Source of the DNA: Anastrepha obliqua
Taxonomy: Eukaryota; Arthropoda; Insecta; Diptera; Tephritidae
Reading direction: 5' to 3'
Assembly (NCBI RefSeq): GCF_027943255.1
Contig: NC_072897.1
Location: forward strand, 45,668,044-45,732,043
DNA: 64,000 nt
This document shows, in pieces, positions 1 through 11,440 of this stretch. The notes beneath the pieces were generated by a model. The model did no database searches and was not told where the DNA came from. It saw only the letters and a list, made by a program, of their open reading frames with translations. A program made the position numbers and the translations under genes. The first letter of the stretch is position 1. Each line of letters starts with the position of its first letter.

Positions 1-1385
1 CTGATTGGACAACAAAATGTTCATTTTGGCTCATCATTTTCTCTCTTACCAGTCTTTTGATATTTCCACCAACTCCATCTATCACACCTTTTCCATGCGA
101 TGTAGCAAAATATTTCCAATAAAAGGGCCTTTTGTACTTTTCACTCAACATTGATGTTAGTTTAACCATATAACGGTTCTTAAATTCCGATGAAGGGCCG
201 TCACTCCAAATAATTTCCGCTGAAAGTAAGTCTTCATTTTCTTTATGCATCAAGTCAAACAACTTATTGATGAAAACAGTTCTGTATCCTTGTCTTTCGA
301 ATTTGCATCTGAGCATATAAGATATGTTTGGCAATTGCCTTTGTAAAAACTTGCAGCAGTAAATAAAAGAACACTTGTTCGTGACTAGAGTGCGCCTTGA
401 ACTTCATTCTGGTATTCACAGCCAAAAGACATCGCAAAATCAACTTGAAGGATTCGCACATTTTCATTGCGTTGGTCTTTTTGAAATTCACCGGCTTGAA
501 CTCGTTTTAAATTAACATGCTTCATCATAATATGGATAGAATCAATCAATTTTTCTTTAAGTTCACCTGAACTTGTTTCGTGGTTTACTAAACGTAGTTT
601 ATTTTCTGAGTTTTTTTCCCATTCCTTTCATACACAGATTGTACTTAAATCCATAGAAATTAATATTTTTTTGCCATCAGAACAAGTATCACATTCATTT
701 TTCCAGCACTTCGAATCCAAAGAAGGATCACATAAAATCATAGTCCACCAGTCGTTACAATAATTTTGTTTCAAACCTTTCAATTTGAATATAAAATTTT
801 CATGAGTTAAACATTTGCACTAGTCTGAAGGTGTGTCTTTCATTAGCAAAACGTTTTTCGGTCTTAGACTACAAAATTTTGAAAATCCAATCTCGATACT
901 AGGAAAAATTCTTTAAAAATGAAAAAGGCTTCTCGTAGGTACAAAGTCAAATAATGCTTTTGACACTTCTTCTTAATGCCGTTTTCCCAAACAACTATGA
1001 AATCATTTGCGCCTGGGCAGGTATACACAATATCCGGACGATAGTAAAATGCTTTCACATCGTCATAACGTGTATCGTCACCTGATGTGCTAACGCTTGG
1101 GCTTTCTGCTAGAGCAATATTCATTTTACGCGCTAGTTCTGTAACAACCGCTTTTTTCTTTCTTGGTGATTGAGGCAGTGCTTTTAGATACTTTTGAATA
1201 GCTTTAGATAAAGTCTGTTTCGACTTGTACGGAAATTCAGTACTTACAGGAGAATCAGTAGGATTTTTAAGTTTAACCCGCTTTTTTGCCCTTTGCAATC
1301 TCTTCTTATCCCTTTCCTTAAGTGAAATTGCTTTTAACTCACCTTCAGAAAGATTTTCTGCTTTTCGTTTACGAAGCTCACGCAA
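1..1385 (-). pseudogene. Decayed gene of a multicopy insect transposon-like family, cut by the window edge
   Basis: Read on the minus strand, one protein runs from about 1385 to the left edge with several breaks. The N-terminal piece (864-1385) is a basic stretch rich in K and R. Further on come cysteine pairs (near 680-700), a region with NVRILQVDFAMSFG (near 425-470), a WSDGPSSEFKNRY motif (near 170-210) and FATSHGKGVIDGVGG (near 65-110). I recognise this series from uncharacterised, many-copy proteins of insects and cnidarians that look like DDE-type transposases; I cannot give a family name. Stops lie near 632 (TGA), 822 (TAG) and 391 (TAG, probably from TGG), and there is a frameshift near 260-290. 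It is therefore a dead copy. The C-terminus lies outside the window. Confidence 0.6.
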
Positions 1386-2130
1386 TCTTTTAGTCTTATT
1401 GAGATTTGCAGTACAAAAAAGGGCTTTGTTTATTACAAACGCCAGTAAAAGTTGAAGATTTCAGATAACTTATTCTTCGGCGTCACGTACAGACACTTTA
1501 CTATCACTAAAAATATATTGTAAGCAAAGCGATTTCAAACAAAATTGTTTCACCAGTTTTTAAACCGCTAAAAGTTAGCTGTTAACAGAAAAATTCAATT
1601 TGTATAGTCGACTTATTTTACAATTATTAATAGAAAAAGGAATTAGGCGTCACGTATGGGACATCGAAACTTACCTTTCCGTTATGATTAATTTCTTATC
1701 AAAAAAACACTTAACCAAAAAAATGAGTATGCAGTTAAATACAGCGGACCATACGCTATAACTAAGAACAGAAATCTAGTTTCTATCTGATGAACAATAG
1801 CGGCAGCGACCTCGCAAAAAGTTGTGTAAAGACTAATGAAAAAATCCGACTTGTTGTTACCCTCAATAAATAACGGTATTTACAAAAAAGGAGACATACT
1901 CACTACAACTTTTGTAAATTATTTTAGATGAGAATATAATCTCACTATGTACGTGCAATAATATATATATAAGAAATGCACATTTGTAAAACAGTTCAGA
2001 GTTCCACTTTTTCATGGAATGCTCCATTAGGCCGCAAAAATGGCGATTCCACTGCGCGTGTTGATAATATGGTAGCCCCAATTGCCTTAACAACTTTTAG
2101 ATTAGCTCTGTAATCATTTTTTTGTATTTC
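1386..2130. other. AT-rich spacer, no gene seen
   Basis: The minus-strand frame of the left element continues for some 60 bases upstream of its first methionine and then fades. I see no TIR, RNA gene or coding signature in the rest. Confidence 0.5.
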
Positions 2131-2161
2131 TAAATGATAACATGTACTTTTTCAATTGCAG

Positions 2162-2259
2162 GTAAACTTGAATCCCATGCATCGAGCTTCAATATGGGAT
2201 ATCTAGTGTCGCCGTATTCGTATACGAATGGCGGGGCTGGTGGATTGCCGGTAACAATG
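2162..2259 (+). CDS. Candidate 98-base internal exon of an unidentified host gene
   Basis: A pyrimidine-rich tract ending in TTGCAG (to 2161) is followed by an open stretch and then a strong donor, ATG|GTAAGT, at 2259/2260. Two bases complete a split codon, then 32 whole codons follow and end in phase 0. The peptide includes SFNMGYLVSPYSYTNGG and ends GGLPVTM: rich in Gly, Ser and Tyr, and unlike any transposon protein I know. Base composition is clearly more GC-rich than the flanks. The frame runs on to a stop past the donor, so only the exon part is likely coding. I do not recognise the gene; neighbouring exons would lie outside the window or behind the repeats. It could also be a chance match to splice consensus. 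Confidence 0.4.
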
Positions 2260-2369
2260 GTAAGTTCTAAAGGGTTTTCGAATAAGAGGTGTTATTTTGA
2301 TATTCATAGAAAAATTCTATATTTTAATACAAATGATCGGATGTTTATTTCATTATAAAGAGGAAAGTA

Positions 2370-2673
2370 TGCCGTTAATAGTGGAAAATAACATCAGGCA
2401 AATGACCACCACGACCACGCTTACAGGACAATATCTTTTTCATAAAATTTTACATAATCCAATTGCAAACTGGAATTCACGAATTCCATCTTTGAGGTCT
2501 TGAACCGACCCTGGGCTGTTGGCGTAGACCTTCTCTTTCACGTGGCCCCAAAGAAAACAGTCACAAAGATCAATGGTTTCGTTGCTTGTGTGGCACGTAG
2601 TGCCGTCTTGTTGAAAATAAACGTTGTCCAGATCAATACCATTCAATTTCGGCCATAAAAAACTGTTAATCAT
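2370..2673 (-). pseudogene. Tc1/mariner-type transposase, C-terminal fragment with internal deletion
   Basis: The minus-strand frame starts INSFLWPKLNGIDLDN and reaches the second catalytic block QQDGTTCHT, then jumps directly to DCFLWGHVKEKVYANSPGS. In this family about 30-40 residues, including the third acidic residue in a PPRSCDLTPLD-like block, normally separate them, so an internal deletion removed the third catalytic position. A frameshift near 2445 precedes the usual C-terminal GGHLPDVIFHY, which ends in a stop near 2375. Related but separate copies occur at 40757-42047 and 50796-51698. I could not find paired TIRs. Confidence 0.75.
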
Positions 2674-2679
2674 CTCTCG

Positions 2680-3464
2680 ATAGCGATAGATAACAGCAGT
2701 TATTGGAAACCCCTTTATTTAGAGACTTCAACGCATCTGTTCGCAGTGTAAAGCTACGAGTAAATGTATTCGTTGCATTATTCATACAGATGTGTATATT
2801 TTACGGCGATTTAGTTCAAGGATCAGCAATTGTATAATATCGAAAACAATAGTGGATACTGAAACACGGGTTAAAAACACGTTTCAAATAGCAATTGCTC
2901 GACTTACGTTACATAACGCTAGTTTCACATCATTTGACATACATATGTAAATATGTACCTCGAATTTATTTACAAAGATGTTGGTGGAAAAGTGCTTGCT
3001 ATATTTTTTAAAATCCATCAGAAATACCCTGTATATTCCGCATTTAATTTACGTACGAATATTAAAAATTTTATCGACCGAAATAAATCAGCTAAATTAA
3101 AATTTTAAAATTCTGTATGTAATCAAACTAAAATATTCCATAAAAGGCATGAGTTTTTACTATGCTGCAATGAGCTGACCGATTAGAAGTATGGTTTACA
3201 AATTATTAAGGTATTGTTAGTAGTTAATGATAACCGATATTGTAATGAAGTTCCCATGAAAATATATCTTAGTTAAGTATTTATCTACTATGAGATATGA
3301 AAATATATCTTAGTTAAGTATTTATCTACTATGAGAAAACAAAAAAGAATGGATTCGAAATTTTCAATGGTACAAAATGCTGTCAAATTGTGATATCACT
3401 GAAGCTCGTCCTTTACACTCTTGATTCTTCCCTGCACCAACCGGTAGGTTTAATGAATTTTGTT
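2680..3464. other. AT-rich spacer with a short tandem duplication
   Basis: No coding region or RNA gene is seen. The only structure is the 41-base duplication at 3256-3335. The sequence AAATACCCTGTATATT near 3022 resembles mariner ends but has no partner that I can find. Confidence 0.45.
3256..3335. repeat. Tandem duplication, 41-base period, two copies
   Basis: ATGAAAATATATCTTAGTTA begins at 3256 and again at 3297, and the two copies match for at least 39 bases through CTACTATGAG. The perfect match suggests a recent local duplication. Confidence 0.9.
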
Positions 3465-3780
3465 AATTTCGACAACCATATTTAAGATACCCCTTCAATG
3501 CTGTAAAGAAGGGGAATCTGATCGTTGAAAGCCTTTTTCTGTATGAAGCGATGCATGTACAAAGGAGCTGTTCCATGGTTTCCTCTTCTTTCTTGACAGC
3601 TTCGACAAACGTCATTATGTGGTACCCCAGTCTATTTGCATGCCTTACAATTAGTCAATGTTCTGTTAGTACTCCTATCGCATTTCGCATATCCTGTCTC
3701 CTAAGATTCAGTAGCGATTTCGTGCGGCCGTGGTTCCATGCTGGTCAAGTTTTCCTGCTTATTTAGTCAAAACGTGATTT
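3465..3780 (-). pseudogene. 3' end of an I/LOA/R1-type non-LTR retrotransposon
   Basis: On the minus strand, pieces in two frames spell the C-terminal region common to these elements: VLTEH..L...HANRLG, then a cysteine motif of the type C-x2-C, then EEETMEQLLCTC and a short tail ending near a stop around 3485. The zinc-finger-like CxxC...H..C array follows RNase H in I, LOA and R1 elements. Only about 100 residues remain, with frameshifts. It may be a 5'-truncated insertion, as target-primed reverse transcription often leaves. Confidence 0.55.
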
Positions 3781-4264
3781 CCTTTAACCAACATTAGCAT
3801 CATTGATATAAGGTTCTTGCTATTGTTGTTTCATGCTCCTTATGTCATATTAAATTTAAATAAATGCAATGACATAATGATAAATAAAAGAACATACTAC
3901 TATAACTTATATTATAGTCAGTCATGGATATAATAAATAAAAAGATTATTTTGGCACATAGTTAATTTTTTTCTTTAACATTTCTTAAAACACAAAACTA
4001 ATCCTGGAATGAAAATATAAATATAAATATATATTACAATATAAATTATCAGTAAAAAACAAATAACAAGCAGATAACGAGAATCTAATAAGAATAAGCG
4101 CCCTGTATTTTAAAAGCCCTTGTATTTAGATTAAGCAGCCCTCCCCTTGTATAAGCAGTATAAGCAGACAAGTCACTGAAATAGTTGATGTTTGCAAGTA
4201 ATAGACCAGGATACAAATCGTGGGATATACATATGTATTTTGGCTAAGTTTAACAATAACATCC
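3781..4264. other. AT-rich spacer
   Basis: Nothing recognisable is present before the GC-richer leader of the next retrotransposon, which begins around 4265. That boundary is set by composition only. Confidence 0.4.
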
Positions 4265-4553
4265 ATTCGCTTTACGGCGTACTTGGTGGCCATCCAATCA
4301 CCATGAGAAGATCACCGTACCGACGAAGATCCCTTTCCCCCCTAATCCAGGGTGTTATGCGACACCGTGCCCATTGGATGGTTTGCAGCCAGTGGGTTCA
4401 CCAGACCGGCTGTATTTCAACGGCGCCTTCCTAACACCGGGTCGCCTTAGGAAGTAACTGTGGCCTTGCCGCCGTGGTGGACCGTTTTGAATTCCCCATT
4501 ATAAAAATAGACCACTGCGATCGCCTCGTCTAGCAGGTGGTCGTACGAAAAAG

Positions 4554-5846
4554 ATGAATACAAACAAAAATTTAAGCAACAAAACTTCCATTGTAGCGGG
4601 AGCAGGCTTCAGTGGTCGTAATTCTACTGCCAAACACACACATAATGCTCTTCAGCGCGGAGGTGACGTTGTCCACGAAGACTCGGACCACGAAAGCGTA
4701 GGGAGCACAAACACAGCTGAGGAAGAGGCTCTTCTGCTATCTCCGTTCTCCGGCTGGGTCCAATGGTGCTGCTTCGGATAGCAAGAACAGGCCAAGGATT
4801 AAGCCTGATAAAGAGAAGCTGAAGGCCAAAGCTCGACGCAAGGCCGCGATCAAAGTTTGTGACCGATTTGGCAGCAAGTCCAACCTGACGAAGCAAGAGG
4901 AGGAACAGTTGGCTTGGGCCAGAGAGGAGATCAAAAATAGGCGGGCCTCCAATCCGAAGTATGCGAACAGAATCGAAGAAGAGCTAGCCATCAAAAGGCA
5001 GTGTTCTGCGGATAGTGAGGCCTCAGGGCCATCGAAAAAGCAGAAGCACAGGCACGAGATGGCTAAACCGAAAAACGGAGACGAAAGACCTATAACGTCG
5101 AAAGCAGCGGCAGCAGCCAGTGAAATTGCCAAGAGACACCTCATAGTAACACTCACTGACCGTAGCGAGCAGCTGGGTGGAAGGTAATGGAAATGAAGCT
5201 ACTGGAAACCCTGTTTACGAAAATGGACGCAGAGCCGAGCGCACCCATGCCAGCATTCGACGGAGCAGGGTGGTTCAGCGGCGTCAAAATTATAAAATCT
5301 AAGGATGGCCCCACGCTCACATGGCTAAAGGAAGCGGTAAAAACGCTTCACGGCCTGTGGCAGGGGGCATTACTAGAAATTCTTGATCGCAGCTGCATTC
5401 CCTCAATACCGAAGGCAAGGGTTTTCATTCCGCGAGTGGTAAAACCGGAAAATGCACTGTGACTACTACAAAGACAGAACACAGACGTGCCGACAGACGA
5501 TCGGAAAGTGTTGAGTGTGGCAAAGCCAGCAATAGCTGATGGTGGCCAGGACTACATTATCCAAATCAACAAGCCGGCAGAGGACCTGCTTTACGCGCGA
5601 TTCGGGCGGATGGCTTGGGGAGTTGGTAGTGTGCACCTTCGCCTCAAAAAGCGCAACCCGGCAGATGACAACCACAACACGCTCGCTGCGGGGGAGGTGG
5701 AAAAGTATCTCGGTATAGAAGAGATCTTGGAAGCCTCCCTCAATATACAGGAAGTGGGGAAGAGTGACTTGGGGGAAGTATCCAATCCCGGGAAGGTACT
5801 GAGGCCAGATGCTGAAAGTCCTTCAGATAAACCTCCACAAAAGTAA
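4554..5846 (+). pseudogene. ORF1 (RNA-binding Gag-like protein) of LOA/I-like element 1
   Basis: The start ATG at 4554 follows the leader. The first 75 residues are acidic and Ser/Thr-rich; a frameshift near 4740-4780 moves the frame to a lysine- and arginine-rich section (near 4800-5100, then 4909-5187) resembling a nuclear localisation or RNA-binding region. Next is a frame with a GWFSGVKIIKSKDGPTL region (5187-5462). A stop at 5461 interrupts it before the last 119 residues (5487-5846). The middle and end resemble the conserved region of unknown function (DUF4780 type) of LOA/I-like first proteins: RSCIPSIPKARVFIPRV, then an LL...N.D.P.D block and a LLYARFGRMAWGVGSVHL-like block. I see no CCHC knuckle. 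At least two frame breaks. Confidence 0.7.
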
Positions 5847-8800
5847 GAACGCCTCAGCCGAGCTCCTGCTCAACATAGAGGGAGTCGGCTACGATGTGGC
5901 TCTAGTCCAGGAACCATGGATAGCATCGGACAACATAGTCTCCGGTCTAAAGCCGCACAACTACAACACATACATCCCGATTGCGAAAAATAAGGTAGGA
6001 ACAGTGATAATGGTCAAAAAAGTATATGTTCTTATATTGATCATAATCTCTCTTCAGACGATCTGACAGTGGTGGCGCTGGAGGGCTACAAGGATGAAAC
6101 GTTACTCTTTGGGTCTTGCTATATGCCACATGATGAACAAGCACCACAGACGGAACTTCGGAAGCTGGTAGAAACAGAAACAAAGAAGCATGCTCTGGTG
6201 GTAGGAACGGACGCAAACGCACATCACAAGGTCTGGGGTAGTGCAGACATAAACGACCGAGGTGAGTCACTATTTAACTATATTCTTCAGAGTAGCCTAG
6301 AAATAGCTAATAGAGGTGAAGAACCAACATATGTGGGACCAACCTCGAAGAATGTATGTAGTTAATGTAACACTCTACACAGCAGGCATGTTATGGTACA
6401 GGAATGGGAAGTGTTGAGTAGGCCCTCATTCTCTGATCACAGATACATAAGCTTTCAGGTTATATTCCGCTCAAAAAATAAACTTATATCCTTTAGAAAT
6501 CCTAAGAATACGAACTGGGACTTGTATAGGGATATACTATCAAAAACACCAATGATACTCCGGAAATACAGGTCACACGTCGCACTTGAAACGGGGGTTG
6601 AATTGTTTGCAACTACTCTTGTCAAAGCCTTTAAAAGATCCAGCCCTCCAACACGTAATAGACGCAAGGTGAAGCCTCCTTGGTGGATCAGGGAATTAGG
6701 AGCACAAAGGCGTAGGGTACATGAATTCTATAGGTTAGGCAATGTTGCTGACAATGAGTTCTGTTGGAAAAAGTATAAGGATCTACTAAAAGTATACAAA
6801 AAAGAGATACGCAAAGCCAAGATAGAATCTTGGAAAGACTTCTGTAGCAGTATGGAAGACACTAATGATGTGGCTAGATTTAGGAAACTGTTATCCGAGA
6901 ATCCGTCTATGCCAAGAACAATACGAAAAATTAACGATGAGTGGGCTGACAGCTGTGAGGACTCTCTAGAAGACCTAGTCAGCACACATTTTCCAGGGTG
7001 TGCGGACACTGCAGATCTCGAACCTAGATGAGATATTGTGCACGAAATCCCGACGAACGTAATTACAACCAACAAAATAGAATGGGCTATACAAAGTTTC
7101 GACCCATATAAATCGCCAGGACTGGATGGAATCTTCCAAGCCATGCTCCAGAAGATAAGCCATCTTGTGGTGCCATGGTTAAGAACGATATTCAGGGGAT
7201 GCCTGAGGTTCAGCTACGTTCCTGTATTATGGAGAGAAGCGAAAGTTGTGTTTATTCCAAAAGCGGGAAAAAGCAACCCGCTCTACTCAAAGGAATACAG
7301 GCCCATTAGTCTAACATGACTTCTCCCGAAAACGTTAGAGAAGATTCTAGACACATACATTAGAGACATAATTGCGCCGGACGAATTATCCAAGGCGCAG
7401 CATGCTTACACTAAAGGCGGATCTACTGAAACTGCACTTCACTCACTTGTACTAAACATAGAAAAGGCGTTAGAATATAAGGAGTATGCGTGACAAAAGA
7501 TGCTATTTTAAATAGCATGGAGTCACTTAATATGCAACAGGCGATTTATCTATGGATAAGGCAGCTATTAGCTAGCAGGAAGATAAGAGCGGAATGGAAC
7601 GATACGAGGGGCACCAAATATGCATGTAGAGGTACTCCGCAAGGTGGGGTACTCTCGCCGCTTTATGGTCACTTGTAGCAAATGAAATGCTTAAGAAACT
7701 TGATGGAGGGCACCAAAACTAGTGGCATATGCCGATGACATAGCTATAGTAGTTATGGGAAAGTACCTGGACACCATCAGTAATGTGATGAACAACACTC
7801 TCAAAACGGTACACCAATGGACATCTCGCGCAGGGTTAGGGATAAGCGCGGGAAAAACGTACATGGTACTTTTTACCAGGAAGTACAAAGTCCCGGCGTG
7901 GAACCTCCCGAAGGTAGACAACAACGATCTACTTCTCAAAGATTATGCGAGGTACCTCGGAGTAATACTGGACAGCAATTTGCTGTGGAAGCACAGTGTT
8001 GAGGAGAGGGTGAAAAAGGTCAGTAATGCGTTGTACGCATGTAAAAGACTACTGGGCGTTACTTGGGGTCTATCACCCTCTCTGATGCATTGGTGCTACA
8101 CGGCAGTACTTAGACCGATATTGCTGTATGGAGCCTTAGTATGGTGGACTGCGACAAGAAAACTGACATAATAAATGCCACTGGAAAGGATTCAACGACT
8201 CGCTGCTCTGTGCATTATAGGAGCGATGAAAACCACTCCAACGGCGGCGCTGGAAATGATACTCAGCATGCCACCTATTGACCTCATGGCGGAAAACCTG
8301 GCAGCGAAATCCGCGAGGAGGCTAAAGGCTGCGGGGGTATTCACCTGCAGAACCTTCGGTCACAGCTCAATAGGAAAGTGGAGCTCAGGTGGCACGGACT
8401 ACATGACTCCGTATTTTAATTGGGAGAGATGGTTTCGTACTACAATTGAGGAGGAGGGATGGCACAAAGGCATGAAGGCTGGCCATAGAACTTTTCACAT
8501 CTATACAGACGGCTCTAAAACTCTAGACGGAGTGGGAGCGGGTATTTACTGCTCAAAACTAGGAATAAGGCAGCCTATCAAGCTGCCAGACCACAGCTAT
8601 ATTTTCCAAGCGGAAGTTTTTGCTGTGGGGAAACCCGCGGAGCTAGCCTACACTAGAACAAGAAAGAACTCAACAATTAATATATACGTCAACAATTAAT
8701 ATATATAGTCAAGCAGCAATAAGAGCAATAAGCTCATATTGTATTAAGTCCAAAAATGTTCGACGGAGCAGGGAGGCCATAGACAGGCTAGCCGCAAACA

Positions 8801-9292
8801 GTAGGGTGCATATCTACTAGGTACTTGGTCACAAAGGCATTATGGGGAACGAAATAGGAGACACAATATACAATGAAATGGACGACCACAAGAAAAGGCA
8901 AGTGGAAGCTAGGTGGGCTAACCTGACCACATGCAAAACAGCAAAAGTCATGTGTAGAACTAACGACAAAAAACTGGCTCAATTCGTACTTACGCTCTCG
9001 CGAAAGGACTGCAGAACTATCATAGGTATGCTAACAGGTCATAATCTATTGGCTACACATGCGTAAGAGATAGGGATTGCTAACACGGACAAATGCAGAA
9101 AATGCAGAGAGGATGTTGAGGAAACTTTAGAACAACTTCTGTGCGTTTGTCCGGCATTATTAAAAACTCGACTAAGATGCCTGGGAGCCCCACTATTTGA
9201 GGCTCTGGAAGACATCTCAAAAGGGGAGCTCCCAGCCCTACTTAGATTCGCCAAAAGCGCTGACATCCTACATGATGTCTACTTTCGGTATT
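5809..9292 (+). pseudogene. ORF2 (endonuclease, reverse transcriptase, RNase H) of LOA/I-like element 1
   Basis: The start at 5809 gives MLKVLQINLHKSKNASAELL, the usual endonuclease opening, with VALVQEPW downstream. Further endonuclease blocks are GTDANAHHKVWGS (near 6205-6245) and a PSFSDHRY block (near 6425-6450). RT blocks are KSPGLDG (near 7110), PKAGKSNP and YRPISLT (to 7319), RGTPQGGVLSPL (near 7630-7665) and AYADDIAIVV (near 7725-7755) with both catalytic Asp kept. RNase H begins at FHIYTDGSK (near 8495). The Cys motif KCRKCREDVEETLEQLLCVC lies near 9093-9152. Breaks occur at about 6066, 6362, 7029, 7317, 7492, 7677, 8169, 8699, 8818 and 9064. The order and content are otherwise complete, so this is a decayed full-length copy. 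Confidence 0.85.
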
Positions 9293-9367
9293 CATAGAGG
9301 TCGGTCTCCATCTGGTATCGCTAGGGACCTAAATGTCTATGCGTGGCTTATTGCCAACCAGGCTAAC

Positions 9368-10014
9368 CTATCCTAACAATACCGGGAATTCTTTTACATT
9401 TAGTTTTTCTACGAACTGCGGAATATATGCCCTGAAGGAAGCAGGAGAAAAGACAATTAGAGGTTCCGTATTCAAAATTTGCGATAAATCTTTCCATTTT
9501 TTAACAAAGGGTACACCAAGACGCACAGTCTCTTTAGCAATGACATGCGAAAGTCTGTCATTAGGCAGAGAAAAACAGTGCAAAAGATAATACATATGAG
9601 CTCTAAAAGTATGCAAATATTGCGTAAGGAGATTGGTTTCAAAGAGGATCATGTAATTCGGTGAGTTTTCAGACAAAAAGAAACTCAAACGTCTCTCTAC
9701 TGGCTCATATTCATCTACACCCCAAACCTGTGCACCATAAAACAAAATCTTTGAGGACGCATCAAAGATTTTTAGTTTTTTAGAAATGGAAATCTGATGG
9801 TTATTTATATATTTTAGCCATGTAGCATTTATTGCTGTTTTAGAGTTGGCCAGCTGTAAATCAAAATGCTTGGTGGAAGACAGTTTGTAGTTACTCAATA
9901 CACCAATCATTGACAGTCTCCATGTTTTCATCGCCAAATTTCTAACTGTATGAATTCTAAGAAATTCCTGTGCACTTCCTAAACACCATACACTTAGACT
10001 TGGAGAAATTAACT
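9368..10014 (-). pseudogene. C-terminal part of the L2/CR1-like reverse transcriptase
   Basis: From 10014 downward the frame gives VNFSKSKCMVFRKC, the block that follows the YADD motif in RTs. After a frameshift near 9940, a 189-residue frame follows (9368-9937) with KILFYGAQVWG and the long helical tail typical of L2/CR1-type RTs (SENSPNYMILFETNL, LPNDRLSHVIAKETVRLG). It ends with a stop at 9368, which may be the true end of ORF2 since it directly abuts the neighbouring element. Confidence 0.75.
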
Positions 10015-10018
10015 TTAA
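10015..10018. repeat. TTAA target-site duplication, left of piggyBac
   Basis: TTAA directly precedes the left terminal repeat CCCTCGAGATGGCGCGCC and is matched by TTAA at 13879-13882. TTAA duplication is the hallmark of piggyBac. Confidence 0.95.
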
Positions 10019-10629
10019 CCCTCGAGATGGCGCGCCCTAGTAAGTAACACGAATTGGCGCACGTGAGCATTTTGCTCACACCACTTTCACATAAACATAT
10101 TATCCTCCTAGGTTAGGTAGATTAGTAAGATAAAGTGTTTTTTTTATAGGTTAATGGTTTATTTCTATTAAGATATATGCATTTTTGAGTTTTAAACTCT
10201 TAGAAACTATTTTTGATAACATAAAAAAGATAAAACGAAAATTCAATACATTTTTTTCACTAGTAACAAAAAAAAATTTAAATTAGTAGCAATACATATT
10301 AATAAAAATTCAATATTGAGCCAGATCTTTGTTAAAGGAGCAATCGAAACAAGTTGGACATATAGGCCCCTATTATGAGTTAGATTCGATCTTCGATATT
10401 CGTTGGTTGTCGAAGATCGAAAATCGAATGTCAATTTGGTATTATGAGCGGTGCAGCCCTGTCGAAATTTTCGTTGAATACCGAATTTAGAGTCGAATGC
10501 AATTTTGCTTTCGACTGTGTTGCGTATTGTGGGTAAACTTGCTAAAATGTAAGTTGTTTGCGATTATTTATGGTTTTATAGTAACCAAATAAAAAATATA
10601 TACTAATTTTGTTAATTTTAGTTTATTTA

Positions 10630-10883
10630 GGCTAGTTTCATTAATGGAAGAGAATCCACATTTCGCAAAAGGGATTTGCACCAAAGTTCAAGCAGCAAAA
10701 AAATGGGAGGAATTTACAATGGAGCTGAATTGCTTGGGACCACCAGTTAGAACGGCAGCAAAATGGATTAAGGTTAATAATGGTTTTTTTTTGTGATGTT
10801 TATAGAAATACATTTTTATTTTCCCTTGGCAGGTTTGGGCTGAAATACGTAGAGGAACTGAAATACATATTTTTTTCGAATGA
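10630..10883 (+). pseudogene. Myb/SANT-like DNA-binding gene of the nested Harbinger
   Basis: The exon reads MEENPHFAKGICTKVQAAKK, then WEEFTMELNCLGPPVRTAAKW (starting at M 10645), a pattern of Myb/SANT-like adaptor proteins encoded beside Harbinger transposases (a W..L...LN..GPP.R....W..VW core). A donor AAG|GTTAAT near 10774 and an acceptor TTGGCAG near 10832 would join WIKV to WAEIRRG. The protein stops after about 12 codons at a TGA near 10881, so the C-terminal half is missing. In known Harbingers this protein helps import and DNA binding of the transposase. Confidence 0.6.
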
Positions 10884-10969
10884 CGAATAATTGAATAAAG
10901 AAAATTTATAACAAAAATAAAACAGAAACTGTGGCGTAAAGATTTCTATTTAATACTTTTTAGATTTTT

Positions 10970-11440
10970 CTATAATATTCTAAGAATTTCATTTCTTATG
11001 TTTTCTGCTTCTCCGTTATTTGGCTCCACTTCAATATCTTCAGCATCATCGTTGAGGGTCTCATCGGATAACTCTTCATCCGGAAGTTGAACACAAGCAA
11101 ATGTTGTGCAAAGCTGCACACACATTAATAATTTGTGTTGCTTTTTTTGGATAATAGTGAAGAGCTCTTGGCTCGGGTGCACTGCTGCAACTGCTTTTCT
11201 GTACTGGACAATATGTTCATAAACGCCTCTTTAGATGATCTAAAGTTCTTTAAAAATCTGTAAGGAAATTTGTGTAATATTAAGTACGTCAACACATTTT
11301 GAAAATTCTAAACGTACCTACTCAGTGGAAACCATTTCTAGGGGGTTGGATGCGCCCCTCAACTGTTTTCTACTTCTAGCTAGTTCCGCTAATCTTTCAT
11401 CGTCCGATAAATCGTCGAACCACAACTGCGTTGTACTCAT
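10970..11440 (-). pseudogene. Internally deleted Harbinger transposase
   Basis: The start at 11440 gives MSTTQLWFDDLSDDERLAEL. After a break, a piece FLKNFRSSKEAFMNIL (near 11215-11265) follows, and then the C-terminal part (10970-11182) with LLMCVQLCTTFACVQLPDEE, comparable to the V.A.LHNIC....PD end of Harbinger transposases, and an acidic tail. The whole DDE catalytic centre is missing, so this copy is non-autonomous. Confidence 0.6.

Larger units (their letters stand above)
4265..9376 (+). mobile_element. LOA/I-like non-LTR retrotransposon 1, nearly full length, dead
   Basis: A GC-richer leader (about 4265-4553) is followed by ORF1 (4554-5846) and ORF2 (5809-9292). ORF2 has AP endonuclease, reverse transcriptase, RNase H and a C-terminal Cys motif, in the order of I, LOA and RNase-H-bearing R1 elements. 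The ORFs overlap by 38 bases. The 3' end is placed near 9376, where the oppositely oriented L2-like element begins. No poly(A) or target duplication is obvious. The overall length of about 5.1 kb is normal for the group. Many frameshifts and stops make it inactive. Confidence 0.85.

Noticed and set aside
4737..5156. Minus-strand frame of 139 residues with a signal-like start
   Set aside because: Antisense to the ORF1 of the first LOA-like element; hydrophobic because the sense strand is Lys/Glu-rich.
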